NCBI GenBank assembly: GCA_049965975.1
Contig: JBMFVN010000002.1
Span: 1-27,043 of the forward strand
Length of the DNA stretch: 27,043 bases
Source: JAGDXZ01 sp049965975
Lineage (GTDB): Archaea; Micrarchaeota; Micrarchaeia; Micrarchaeales; CABMGC01
Direction of reading: 5' to 3'
Shown here: positions 1 to 6,921 of the stretch, one piece after another
Numbering within the stretch: the stretch's first letter is position 1
Layout of the letters: every line of letters begins with the position of its first letter
Program-made: the position numbers and the translations under genes
The notes under the pieces: model-generated
Told to the model about the DNA's origin: nothing
Database searches by the model: none
What the model saw: the letters and a program-made list of their open reading frames with translations, nothing else

Positions 1-337
1 ATGTTTGCGAATACGGCTGTGATCCGCACCACGCGCTATAATTTCCATTTATTCCGTAATAAACAGGAATAAAGTATCCGTATTGAAGTTTAATTGCAGA
101 AGGTCCGTAAAATTCAATGGCACTGTTTAATGAAGAATAATTAAATTGCACCTCTGTAATATTATAGAAGACAAATTCATTATACCAGACATCTTGGTAA
201 GGATTTAATATACATTCTAGCAATGAATATCCGTCAAGTTGACTTGGACAATTGTAAACCGCTAAGAAGCAAGTTGCAAGGTTGCTTTGGTTTAGGGCTA
301 AACACTCTATAAAGCCTACTAGTTTGCTTCTTCGCAA
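1..337 (-). CDS. Partial reading frame, exported-type protein, uncertain start
   Basis: An open frame runs leftwards off the window edge for at least 112 codons from a TTG at 337; it is open back to a stop at 374-376. No in-frame ATG exists. The translation is rich in Tyr, Asn, Phe and Cys and has four N-X-S/T sequons (NQS, NIT, NYS, NYS), which resembles archaeal surface or exported proteins, but no signal peptide is visible. The stretch is more AT-rich than its neighbours and prefers TTA, TTT and AAT, unlike the AAG/GCA/ATA style of the surrounding genes. It could be a diverged surface gene with an unusual start, or a decaying remnant. The function is not recognised. Confidence 0.35.
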   Translation of the reverse strand, partial: MRRSKLVGFIECLALNQSNLATCFLAVYNCPSQLDGYSLLECILNPYQDVWYNEFVFYNITEVQFNYSSLNSAIEFYGPSAIKLQYGYFIPVYYGINGNYSAWCGSQPYSQT

Positions 338-352
338 AAAGAGAAATAGGAA

Positions 353-395
353 GGTGCACGTAGGTGGGCAGGGTTAAAATAAACAGACGTGCACC
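353..395 (-). ncRNA. Hairpin RNA candidate A (shares loop with 15297-15356)
   Basis: Read on the minus strand, GGTGCACGT (395-387) pairs perfectly with ACGTGCACC (361-353), enclosing a 25-nt loop. The loop contains ATTTTAACCCTG followed directly by CCCACC. A TATA-like element (429-421) is centred about 30 nt before the first stem base, so a transcript would begin at or just before the hairpin. A T-rich tract follows (about 350-338). The loop core is nearly identical to that of the hairpin at 15297-15356, while the stems differ. A plain terminator of the upstream ribosomal protein operon is an alternative, but would not explain the shared loop. Confidence 0.5.
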
Positions 396-420
396 GTCGG
401 GAAAGAATTAGAAAGGAAAA

Positions 421-429
421 ATATATAAA
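421..429 (-). promoter_or_regulatory. TATA-like element before hairpin RNA A
   Basis: The minus-strand sequence TTTATATAT fits the archaeal TATA box and lies in a purine-rich gap after the eS1 stop. The expected start about 26 nt downstream is near 399, four bases before the hairpin stem. The element is nearly symmetrical, so direction is inferred from the hairpin position and from the absence of any plus-strand gene. Confidence 0.4.
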
Positions 430-448
430 GATAACCTAGATTTTGCAA

Positions 449-480
449 AAGTGACAAGAAGCTTTGTTATTTTGTCACTT
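449..480 (-). terminator. Hairpin over the eS1 stop codon
   Basis: AAGTGACAA (449-457) and TTGTCACTT (472-480) form a perfect 9-bp inverted repeat with a 14-base loop. The eS1 stop codon (475-477) lies inside one arm. It may mark the 3' end of the uS15-eS1 transcript or stabilise it. No long T tract follows directly, so the terminator role is inference. Confidence 0.35.
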
Positions 481-1041
481 GAGCTCTATCCGCTTTATCT
501 CGAACTTCGAGACTGGGGCTATCTTGCTAAGCCTTTTCATTCCTTCTCCCTGAAGCTCGTTTGCCAGCAGGCTTTTGACAAATTCGTCGCGCGTGTGGCT
601 GTTCAGGTACTCGTTAAGAAAGAGACTAAGCTCCTTGCGTATTGCATGCCTCTTTGAATAAGGAGTCTTGCTTCTTGTAGTTATAAGCAGCTTCACTACT
701 ACATCGCCGCCGTCTTTTGACTTTAGAGCATCATAAGTGTATATCGCATCTGAATGCCTCCTTATAAGCGAATGCAGATAGCTGAATTGGCTTTCCAGAT
801 AGTCTATCTGCGTTGTAGCCACATTGTTCAAGGCCTGGTTTATGCGAAGGCCTACTGTAAGGAAAGAATGGTTGGCATTGTGCGTAATCCAGGCAAGGCT
901 CACTTTGAGAACCCTACCTACTGCAGCCTCTGGAGTCGCAGCGGGCACGCTGCCTATTACTTCGTTTCCAAGTATATCCGGCGCTTTTACGTCAAGCCAT
1001 GCCTTTGTTTTCCACTTTTCAGCTCCTTTCTGTGTTGCCAT
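475..1041 (-). CDS. rps3ae: Ribosomal protein eS1 (S3Ae)
   Basis: A component of the small ribosomal subunit found in archaea and eukaryotes. The 188-residue product begins with the family pattern of an N-terminal K-x-K-x-W segment (KWKTKAWLDVKAP), followed by the IGSVPAATPEAAVGRVLKV region and the basic RRHSDAIYTYDA segment typical of S3Ae. Length fits archaeal homologues. It lies 28 nt downstream of uS15 on the same strand, so both are probably cotranscribed, an order seen in other archaea. The ATG at 1041 is the only sensible start and leaves no residues missing. Confidence 0.93.
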   Translation of the reverse strand: MATQKGAEKWKTKAWLDVKAPDILGNEVIGSVPAATPEAAVGRVLKVSLAWITHNANHSFLTVGLRINQALNNVATTQIDYLESQFSYLHSLIRRHSDAIYTYDALKSKDGGDVVVKLLITTRSKTPYSKRHAIRKELSLFLNEYLNSHTRDEFVKSLLANELQGEGMKRLSKIAPVSKFEIKRIELK

Positions 1042-1069
1042 CTAAAAACCTTTCTCAATTCATTTTAAT

Positions 1070-1531
1070 TTACGACTTAATCAGCAATGCCGCCTGCTTA
1101 GGGTCGTAGTGCCAGCTTTCGGGAAGCTTGCCTTCCTTCTTGTAGTATTTTTCAAGCCTGAGTATCTTGGACTCGACATGCACAAGCTTCACCTTGTTGT
1201 GAATATCCTTGTGGTTGCTTGCAAGATGGTCTCGCATGTTCACAGCTTTGCGCATCAGGTCGAGCATGTCTGAAGGCACAGGCCCGGTAATGCCCTGCTT
1301 CTCAAGAAACTCGCCGAGGCGCATGCCGAGTATCGGCCTTACATACTTTACACCGTGCTTGTCCTTAAGGATCTGGCCTATCTTTGCAGGCTCTATTCCC
1401 TGCTTTGAATAGCTTATTATAAGCTCTTCTATTTCCTTTTTCTTTTCGCTGCTTGCTTCCGCTGCAAGCTCGCTTAAAGGCGGCTTCCTAGACTTAGACT
1501 TACCATGCTTTCTTGTCTGCATTCTTGCCAT
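1070..1531 (-). CDS. rps15: Ribosomal protein uS15
   Basis: Small-subunit protein binding 16S rRNA. The start was set at the ATG at 1531 because uS15 of archaea begins MARM followed by a basic tract (here MARMQTRKHGKSKSRKPP); the frame is open 15 codons further upstream, but a TATA element (1581-1590, minus strand) puts the transcript start near 1559, downstream of that GTG. The 153-residue protein has the archaeal N-terminal extension, the GLRLG-like segment (PILGMRLGEFLEKQGI) and the conserved helix with DLMRKAVNMRDHL and DIHNKVKLVHVESKILRLEKYY. A weak GTGA ribosome-binding element precedes the start. It leads the uS15-eS1 pair. Confidence 0.92.
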   Translation of the reverse strand: MARMQTRKHGKSKSRKPPLSELAAEASSEKKKEIEELIISYSKQGIEPAKIGQILKDKHGVKYVRPILGMRLGEFLEKQGITGPVPSDMLDLMRKAVNMRDHLASNHKDIHNKVKLVHVESKILRLEKYYKKEGKLPESWHYDPKQAALLIKS

Positions 1532-1619
1532 ATATTCACTACTCAGAGTATTATCGAATGCTAAATTATATTTCACTACTTATAAATATCTTTTGCTTTT
1601 GATTTTGAGAACTATTTTC

Positions 1620-3980
1620 CTATTTTGAAATATGTATCATAACTCCTAGCCCAGGTATCTCTTCGCCGGCGTTTCCTGCCTCTACATTCTGCACATTCAT
1701 TGCGTCTGCAATGTCGCGCATGCCCGCCTCGCTTATTCCTGAAATTTCTACCTTGCTTATAGGCGCATTCAATGCAAGCTTGTTGTCATGCTTCCACTGC
1801 CTTACAAACAAAACTGCCTTGTAGACTTTTTCGCCTTCATCCGAAAGCTTCTTGTCGAATTTTATGCTAGCTGAGGAAGGCCACTCTGAAACATGTATAG
1901 AGGCCTTGCCTTCAACCGGCTTGTAAAGCTCCTGGTATATGCGTTCTGTGACAAAAGGAATGAAAGGAGCAAGAAGTTTTAGAATATCGAGCAATACTGT
2001 GCTTATAATGTACTTTGCTGAGTTGTCATTGGCGTAGAGCCTTTTCTTCACGAACTCTACGTAATCGTTTGCAAAAAGCCAAAAAGACTCTTCTGCAACG
2101 TTCCTCGCCTTGAAGTAGTCGAAATCCTCGAAGTGCTTTGTCGCTTTGTCTATGGTAGAACTGAGCAGGCTTAGCATGTAATTGTCAATCGGCGATGGCG
2201 ATCCAGAATCAGAAGCTGTATAATCTGCGCAGGTCATGCTTACAAGCCTGGAAAGGTTCCAGAGCTTGTTGACCAGCCTGGCTCCTGAAACAACCTCCTT
2301 TTCCTGGAAGGAATTGTCCTCGCCAAGCACTGATGAGCTTGCCCAGTACCTTACAGCATCAGCGCCATACTTGTCTATGTAAATATTAGGGTCGACAACA
2401 TTGCCCCTAGACTTATGCATGGGCCTGCCGTGCGGGTCTAGGCCCTGGCCTGAAATCATGAGATTATACCATGGTATGTTGCTTGTATGGAGAAGCGATT
2501 TGACTATTGTTGTAAAATCCCAGAAGGAAATGATCTCGTAGGCATTTGCCCTGAGGCTCATAGGGTAGATCTTGCCCATCAAGGAATCTTCGGAGCCCCA
2601 TCTTGCATTTATCAAAGGAGTGAGCGAAGAAGTGGCCCAGGTATCCATTATGTCTGTTTCAGGAACAAATTCGTCCGAGCCGCACTCGCATTTTTCCTTA
2701 GGCTTGTCCACGAAAGGATTTACAGGCAGGTCCTCCTCTCTTGCAAGCTTCACCCTGCCGCACTTCTTGCAGTACCAAACAGGAAAATAAACCCCGAAAA
2801 ATCTCTGCCTTGAAATGCACCAATCCCACTTCAGCCCGTTTACCCAGTTTTCATACCTTACGCGCATGTATTCTGGATGCCACTTTACTTTACGACCCTG
2901 CTCCAGAAGCTTATCCTTGAGGTCGAGGTAGTTTATATACCACTGCTCCTTGACCGAATACTCTATCTCTGTGCCGCATCTCTCATGAACATTTACTGAA
3001 TGCTCTATTTCCTCCTCTTTTACTACAAGCCCCTTCTGCTTCAAGTCGTCGACTATCTTCTCCCTTGCCTCTTTGATGCTTAGCCCTTTGTAAGGCTCTA
3101 CAATCAGCTTGCCGTGGTCGTCAATTATGAGCCTTAGGTCAAGATTATAGGCCTTGTAAAGCGCGATGTCGTTCTGATCTCCGAAGGTGCAGCACATCTC
3201 GGCGCCTGTCCCAAAATCCGGCCTTATGCTCTCGTCGGCATATACCTTGACCTTGTTGTTTGTCAAAGGAACAGTGTATTCTTTTCCTATAATTTTTGCA
3301 TACCTCGCATCTTTAGGATTAACAAATATGCCAACGCATGCAGGCAGAAGCTCCGGTCTTGTAGTGGCTATTGTTAGGTCTTCGCCGAACTTTATGTAGA
3401 CGAGCTTGCTCTTCATGATTCTGTCTTCCAACTCCATTTGCGAAACAACGGTTTTGCATTTAGGGCAGTACATTACTGGCGATTTCTTCCTTTGAATCCT
3501 ACCCATGTTGTACAATTCTATAAATGACTTCTGCGAAATCCTTTGAACTTCCTTGCTTATGGTCTCATATGTCAGCGACCAGTCTATGGAAAGGCCGAGC
3601 CTTTTGAAAAGGGTAATATATGCCTTGTCGTATTCCTGAATTTCTTTTTGTACAAGCTCGACGAACTTGTCCCTGCCGAGCTCCTCGGCAGTTATGTTGT
3701 ACTTTTTCTCTATAAGTAGTTCTGTTGGCAGGCCGTTATTGTCAAGACCGAACGGATAGAAAACGTTGAAGCCGCGCATGCGCTTGTATCTTGCTATGAA
3801 CTCTGCCTGTGAATACGAGAATACGTGACCCATGTGTATGTCTCCAGAAACAGTTGGCGGAGGCGTGTCTATTGAGAATACTGGTGCATTGCTATCTTTG
3901 TCAAACGAGTAGACGTGCTCGCGCTCCCACAAAGCCATTATTTCAGGCTCTGCCGTTTTTGGATCGTATTTGGCTTCCAT
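1620..3980 (-). CDS. valS: Valyl-tRNA synthetase
   Basis: Class Ia synthetase that charges tRNA-Val and edits misactivated threonine. The 786-residue archaeal-type protein opens with the family start KYDPKTAEPEIMALWE. The HIGH signature is HMGH (49-52) and the KMSKS counterpart is MHKS (521-524). Zinc-ribbon cysteine pairs are visible (YCPKCK; YCKKCG with a partner CECG). The editing domain lies between with the TTRPELLPACV segment, and the C-terminal anticodon domain contains WNLSRLVS and FIPFVTERIYQELY. The ATG at 3980 has a TATA-like element (4001-4010) centred 26 nt upstream, so the mRNA is probably leaderless. Confidence 0.95.
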   Translation of the reverse strand: MEAKYDPKTAEPEIMALWEREHVYSFDKDSNAPVFSIDTPPPTVSGDIHMGHVFSYSQAEFIARYKRMRGFNVFYPFGLDNNGLPTELLIEKKYNITAEELGRDKFVELVQKEIQEYDKAYITLFKRLGLSIDWSLTYETISKEVQRISQKSFIELYNMGRIQRKKSPVMYCPKCKTVVSQMELEDRIMKSKLVYIKFGEDLTIATTRPELLPACVGIFVNPKDARYAKIIGKEYTVPLTNNKVKVYADESIRPDFGTGAEMCCTFGDQNDIALYKAYNLDLRLIIDDHGKLIVEPYKGLSIKEAREKIVDDLKQKGLVVKEEEIEHSVNVHERCGTEIEYSVKEQWYINYLDLKDKLLEQGRKVKWHPEYMRVRYENWVNGLKWDWCISRQRFFGVYFPVWYCKKCGRVKLAREEDLPVNPFVDKPKEKCECGSDEFVPETDIMDTWATSSLTPLINARWGSEDSLMGKIYPMSLRANAYEIISFWDFTTIVKSLLHTSNIPWYNLMISGQGLDPHGRPMHKSRGNVVDPNIYIDKYGADAVRYWASSSVLGEDNSFQEKEVVSGARLVNKLWNLSRLVSMTCADYTASDSGSPSPIDNYMLSLLSSTIDKATKHFEDFDYFKARNVAEESFWLFANDYVEFVKKRLYANDNSAKYIISTVLLDILKLLAPFIPFVTERIYQELYKPVEGKASIHVSEWPSSASIKFDKKLSDEGEKVYKAVLFVRQWKHDNKLALNAPISKVEISGISEAGMRDIADAMNVQNVEAGNAGEEIPGLGVMIHISK

Positions 3981-4031
3981 GGAGAATACTTGTTTGCTGA
4001 TTTTTAAATACCTTTTGCAAGCGCAAAGCGC

Positions 4032-4691
4032 CTATGCCTGTTTCACTTCGAAGCATTCTAAGGCATAAGCCCTAATATACGGCGAGACTGCCACTACCGT
4101 GTAATTGCCAGGTGCAAACCTGACAAACTGATATGCGCTTTCGTTAGCAACTTTCCAATAGCCGTTTGTGCTTATGCTAAAATTTCCAGGCACGTTCGCT
4201 ATTAAGCTATTTGAAACAGTTGAGAAATAGCCGAGAACGTCTGATTTTGGATATATTACTGCCTTGTAGCTTATTATGAAATAAGGGCAGAATATATGCC
4301 CAAAAACGGGCTTTTCAAAAAAGAGAGGGTTTTGATAGGCAAGTTCTAATATGTTTGGGAAGCAGCCCCTGTATAAAGCGACTGCTATTGCGTATGTGTC
4401 GGCTCTGCAAGGATATTCATCCTGTATAAAAGAGGTATTCCGAAAAAGCAAAAGCACGTAAGATTCGTTTCTGCGCAAAGGCAGCACATAACTGCCGCTA
4501 TTGAACAGCTGGGCCTTTATGCTAATGTTGCCAGCAAGATTTGCACTTGCATTCACAAAAATGTGCAAACCTGCTTGTGCGCCTTGCCTTTGGGCATGCA
4601 CACCAAGCAAAAGCACGACCAAAGCAAGCAAGGCCAGCGCGGCAGCGACAGCCAAGCATGCATTGCGTATTGACTTTTTTCCGTGCTTCAC
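4032..4691 (-). CDS. Signal-anchored exported protein, sequon-rich, unknown
   Basis: The 219-residue product starts with a short basic stretch (MKHGKKSIRNA), then one hydrophobic segment at about residues 10-33, and the remainder is polar: this is a signal-anchor or signal-peptide topology with an extracellular body. The body has seven N-X-S/T sequons and several cysteines that could form disulphides, so it may be an N-glycosylated surface protein. The start is GTG at 4691; a TATA element (4717-4724) is centred about 29 nt upstream, consistent with a nearly leaderless message. No known family is recognised. It is divergent from the TFB gene. Confidence 0.7.
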   Translation of the reverse strand: MKHGKKSIRNACLAVAAALALLALVVLLLGVHAQRQGAQAGLHIFVNASANLAGNISIKAQLFNSGSYVLPLRRNESYVLLLFRNTSFIQDEYPCRADTYAIAVALYRGCFPNILELAYQNPLFFEKPVFGHIFCPYFIISYKAVIYPKSDVLGYFSTVSNSLIANVPGNFSISTNGYWKVANESAYQFVRFAPGNYTVVAVSPYIRAYALECFEVKQA

Positions 4692-4730
4692 ACTAATCCC
4701 TTTGCGAATTTATTGCATTATAATAATAGA

Positions 4731-4758
4731 GCGTTGCCTTTATTATAAAGGCTTGCGC
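4731..4758. repeat. Palindrome in divergent promoter region
   Basis: GCCTTTA (4736-4742) and TAAAGGC (4746-4752) are perfectly complementary around a TTA centre, with an outer GCG/CGC pair (4731-4733, 4756-4758). It sits between the divergent starts of the exported protein and TFB. It could be an operator-like site or a hairpin; no binding protein is evident. Confidence 0.4.
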
Positions 4759-4847
4759 TTTTCCAGTTTATAATTGTGCCGTCGCTGTCAAATAGAAAGA
4801 TTTAAATATCTAATTGTGCATTAATCTTACTGCTTATTTTGGAAACT

Positions 4848-4855
4848 TTTATAAA
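4848..4855 (+). promoter_or_regulatory. TATA box of TFB
   Basis: TTTATAAA is centred about 26 nt before the ATG at 4877, predicting transcription start on or next to the start codon. This favours 4877 over the upstream TTG (4814) and the ATG at 4895. Confidence 0.6.
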
Positions 4856-4876
4856 TCTTTCTTTGTCTTGACGACG

Positions 4877-5965
4877 ATGCTTAAGCGTGATGATATGGCA
4901 ACGAACAAGAATAAGAAGAAGAATGAAACCGGAAGCAAAGCCAGCGAAAAGATTGCACAGCAGAAGCAAGAAAGCGAACATCAAGAAGAAGAGCCAAAGC
5001 ACGAGGAGCAGGAGCAGGTGGCAGTAAGCCACACTAGTGGCGGTCCTGTAATACAGGAAAGACCTAAAGTGTGCCCGAGCTGCGGCAGCACTGACATTAT
5101 ATACGACGCTGAGAAAGGAGAATACGTGTGCAACAACTGCGGGCTTGTCATAGAGGCCAACGTTACCGATTCAGGGCCAGAATGGCGCGCCTTTGATGCA
5201 GACCAGAGAAACGAAAGAGCAAGAACAGGGGCGCCAATAAAGTACATGAAGCCAAACAAGGGACTTGTAACTGAAATAGACATGTACAACAAAGATATTA
5301 GGGGCGCAAAGCTTCCTTCGAAGAGGCAGGCGCAGCTTTACAGGATAAGAAAATGGCACAAGCGTGCAAGCATAGCAAGCTCTAGCGAGAGGAACTACCT
5401 TGTAGCTCTCCCGGAGCTCAGCCGTGTTGCCAGCTATCTCGGCTTGCCTGACAACATAAGGGAAAGCGCAGCGCTGCTTTACAGGCAATGCGTCAAAAAC
5501 AACCTGATAAGGGGCAGGCCAATAGAGACTGTTGTCAACGCCGCACTTTATACTGTCTGCAGGCAGACTGGTATGCCTAGGACGCTTGATGAAATAGCAC
5601 AGATCTCAGGAGTGCCAAAGAAGGAAATAGGCAGAACCTACAGAATAATAGTACACGAGCTGAATCTCAAGATACCACTAACCAACCCGGTAAGCTACGT
5701 GCCTAGATACGTTACAGCACTCAAGCTGAGTGGCGAAGCGCAGGAAAAGGCAGAAGCCCTCCTGAGGCAGGCTATGAAAAAGGGCCTTGTGAGCGGAAGA
5801 AGCCCGACCGGAGTTTGCGCCGCGGCAGTTTACATAGCTAGCGCCCTAGTCGGCGAAAGAAGAACACAAAAGGAAGTAGCTGAAGTGGCTGGGGTCACTG
5901 AAGTGACTATAAGAAACAGGTACAGGGAGCTCAAGAAGGAGCTTAACATAGAAGTAAACCTGTAA
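4877..5965 (+). CDS. tfb: Transcription initiation factor B (TFB)
   Basis: TFB bridges TBP-bound promoter DNA and RNA polymerase. The 362-residue product has a zinc ribbon (Cys66, Cys69, Cys85, Cys88), the B-reader region (GPEWRAFDADQ), and two cyclin-like repeats (about residues 165-255 and 260-362) ending with a helix-turn-helix (VAEVAGVTEVTIRNRYREL). It is longer than usual because about 65 charged residues, rich in Lys, Glu and Gln, come before the ribbon; most TFBs start only a few residues before it. The start at 4877 is chosen from the TATA spacing; 4895 (MATNK) is a plausible alternative that shortens the tail by six residues. Confidence 0.95.
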   Translation: MLKRDDMATNKNKKKNETGSKASEKIAQQKQESEHQEEEPKHEEQEQVAVSHTSGGPVIQERPKVCPSCGSTDIIYDAEKGEYVCNNCGLVIEANVTDSGPEWRAFDADQRNERARTGAPIKYMKPNKGLVTEIDMYNKDIRGAKLPSKRQAQLYRIRKWHKRASIASSSERNYLVALPELSRVASYLGLPDNIRESAALLYRQCVKNNLIRGRPIETVVNAALYTVCRQTGMPRTLDEIAQISGVPKKEIGRTYRIIVHELNLKIPLTNPVSYVPRYVTALKLSGEAQEKAEALLRQAMKKGLVSGRSPTGVCAAAVYIASALVGERRTQKEVAEVAGVTEVTIRNRYRELKKELNIEVNL

Positions 5966-5981
5966 ACTTAACGGAATAGGC

Positions 5982-6452
5982 ATGGAAATCAGCAGGCTTG
6001 CATTGCCGCTTTTGGTCTTGGCGATAGCCTTGCCAATTGCGGCAATAATGGCGCAACCTGAAATAAGAGTTCAAAGCAATTTGAGCGAAACGCAGTATGC
6101 AAACAAGACGATACAGGCTGCGGAAGCATACATAGAGAAGATAAACGAAAGCACGTATCTAGTATTTGTGCCTAATCTTACGCAGGCCTATGCGTACCTC
6201 AGCAAGGCAAAAAAGGTGCTAAATGCCTCGCCGTATGAGGCAATGGTGTATGCTGATGAAGCAAAGAAATCTGCCGCAGCGGCATATGCCCAGCTTAATG
6301 CATACAGGGTTCCTTCGGCATTGGCAATGCTTGCTTTTACAATAGTCATAGCGGCGATTCTGGCCAGAATAATGAGAAAAACAAACGAAAAGGAAAGCAG
6401 GCAGTGGCTAAAGAATAGGCAGAGAAAGAGAGAAAACAAAAACAAAAAGTAG
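5982..6452 (+). CDS. Two-TM membrane protein with extracellular helical domain, unknown
   Basis: A 156-residue protein with a hydrophobic N-terminus (about 5-25), a polar Ala-, Glu- and Lys-rich middle predicted as long helices with five N-X-S/T sequons, a second membrane segment (about 110-130, ALAMLAFTIVIAAILARI), and a strongly basic cytosolic tail (131-156). The sequons place the middle outside the cell. It starts 16 nt after TFB and so may be cotranscribed with it. No homologous family is recognised. Confidence 0.7.
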   Translation: MEISRLALPLLVLAIALPIAAIMAQPEIRVQSNLSETQYANKTIQAAEAYIEKINESTYLVFVPNLTQAYAYLSKAKKVLNASPYEAMVYADEAKKSAAAAYAQLNAYRVPSALAMLAFTIVIAAILARIMRKTNEKESRQWLKNRQRKRENKNKK

Positions 6453-6484
6453 TTCTTATAACTTTTAGCTTCCAAAACTAGAAC

Positions 6485-6910
6485 ATGGAAAATTCTGACA
6501 ACACCGAAGAAGACATAAACAGGCTCACATACCTGCAGGCAGTCTATACGCAGCAATACGAGCTCATCTCGAACGAAATTGCAACCTACTCGCTTGCTCA
6601 GGAAACCCTGCTAAGAAACAAGGACCTGCTTGAAAACGCTAAAGGCATAGAAGACTCGAACGTGCTAATGAATTCGGGGAACATTTTCTTCGAAGCTAAA
6701 ACAGGCAAGATGGACAAGGTGCTTGTATACGTAGGAGCGGGCTATGTGCTGGAAAAGACAGCTGAAGAAGCAAAAAAATTCGTTGACGAGCGTTCAAAAG
6801 AAACTGCTGAAATACTTGAAAAGCTGGTTAAGGAAAGAAGCAAAATAGAACAAACACTAGTTGAGATAAACTATAGCTTAAGCGCTCTGCAAAGCAAGGC
6901 ACAGCAGTAA
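6485..6910 (+). CDS. pfdA: Prefoldin alpha subunit
   Basis: Prefoldin is a hexameric jellyfish-shaped chaperone (two alpha, four beta) that holds unfolded proteins for the thermosome. The 141-residue length fits. It has two long coiled-coil helices (about 1-45 and 95-141) separated by hairpin strands, with the diagnostic VLVYVGAGYVLEKTAEEA segment. The TATA-like element CTTATAAC (about 6455-6462) is centred 26 nt before the ATG, indicating a leaderless start. It sits 11 nt before ftsY, the same pfdA-ftsY order seen in many archaea. The beta subunit is not in this window. Confidence 0.9.
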   Translation: MENSDNTEEDINRLTYLQAVYTQQYELISNEIATYSLAQETLLRNKDLLENAKGIEDSNVLMNSGNIFFEAKTGKMDKVLVYVGAGYVLEKTAEEAKKFVDERSKETAEILEKLVKERSKIEQTLVEINYSLSALQSKAQQ

Positions 6911-6921
6911 AGGGTAAGCAA

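Noticed and set aside
1532..1576. N-terminal extension of uS15 from GTG at 1576
   Set aside because: The family starts at MARM; predicted transcript start is downstream of 1576.
4814..4876. Longer TFB start from TTG at 4814
   Set aside because: Adds 21 hydrophobic residues unlike any TFB and lies upstream of the TATA box at 4848-4855.
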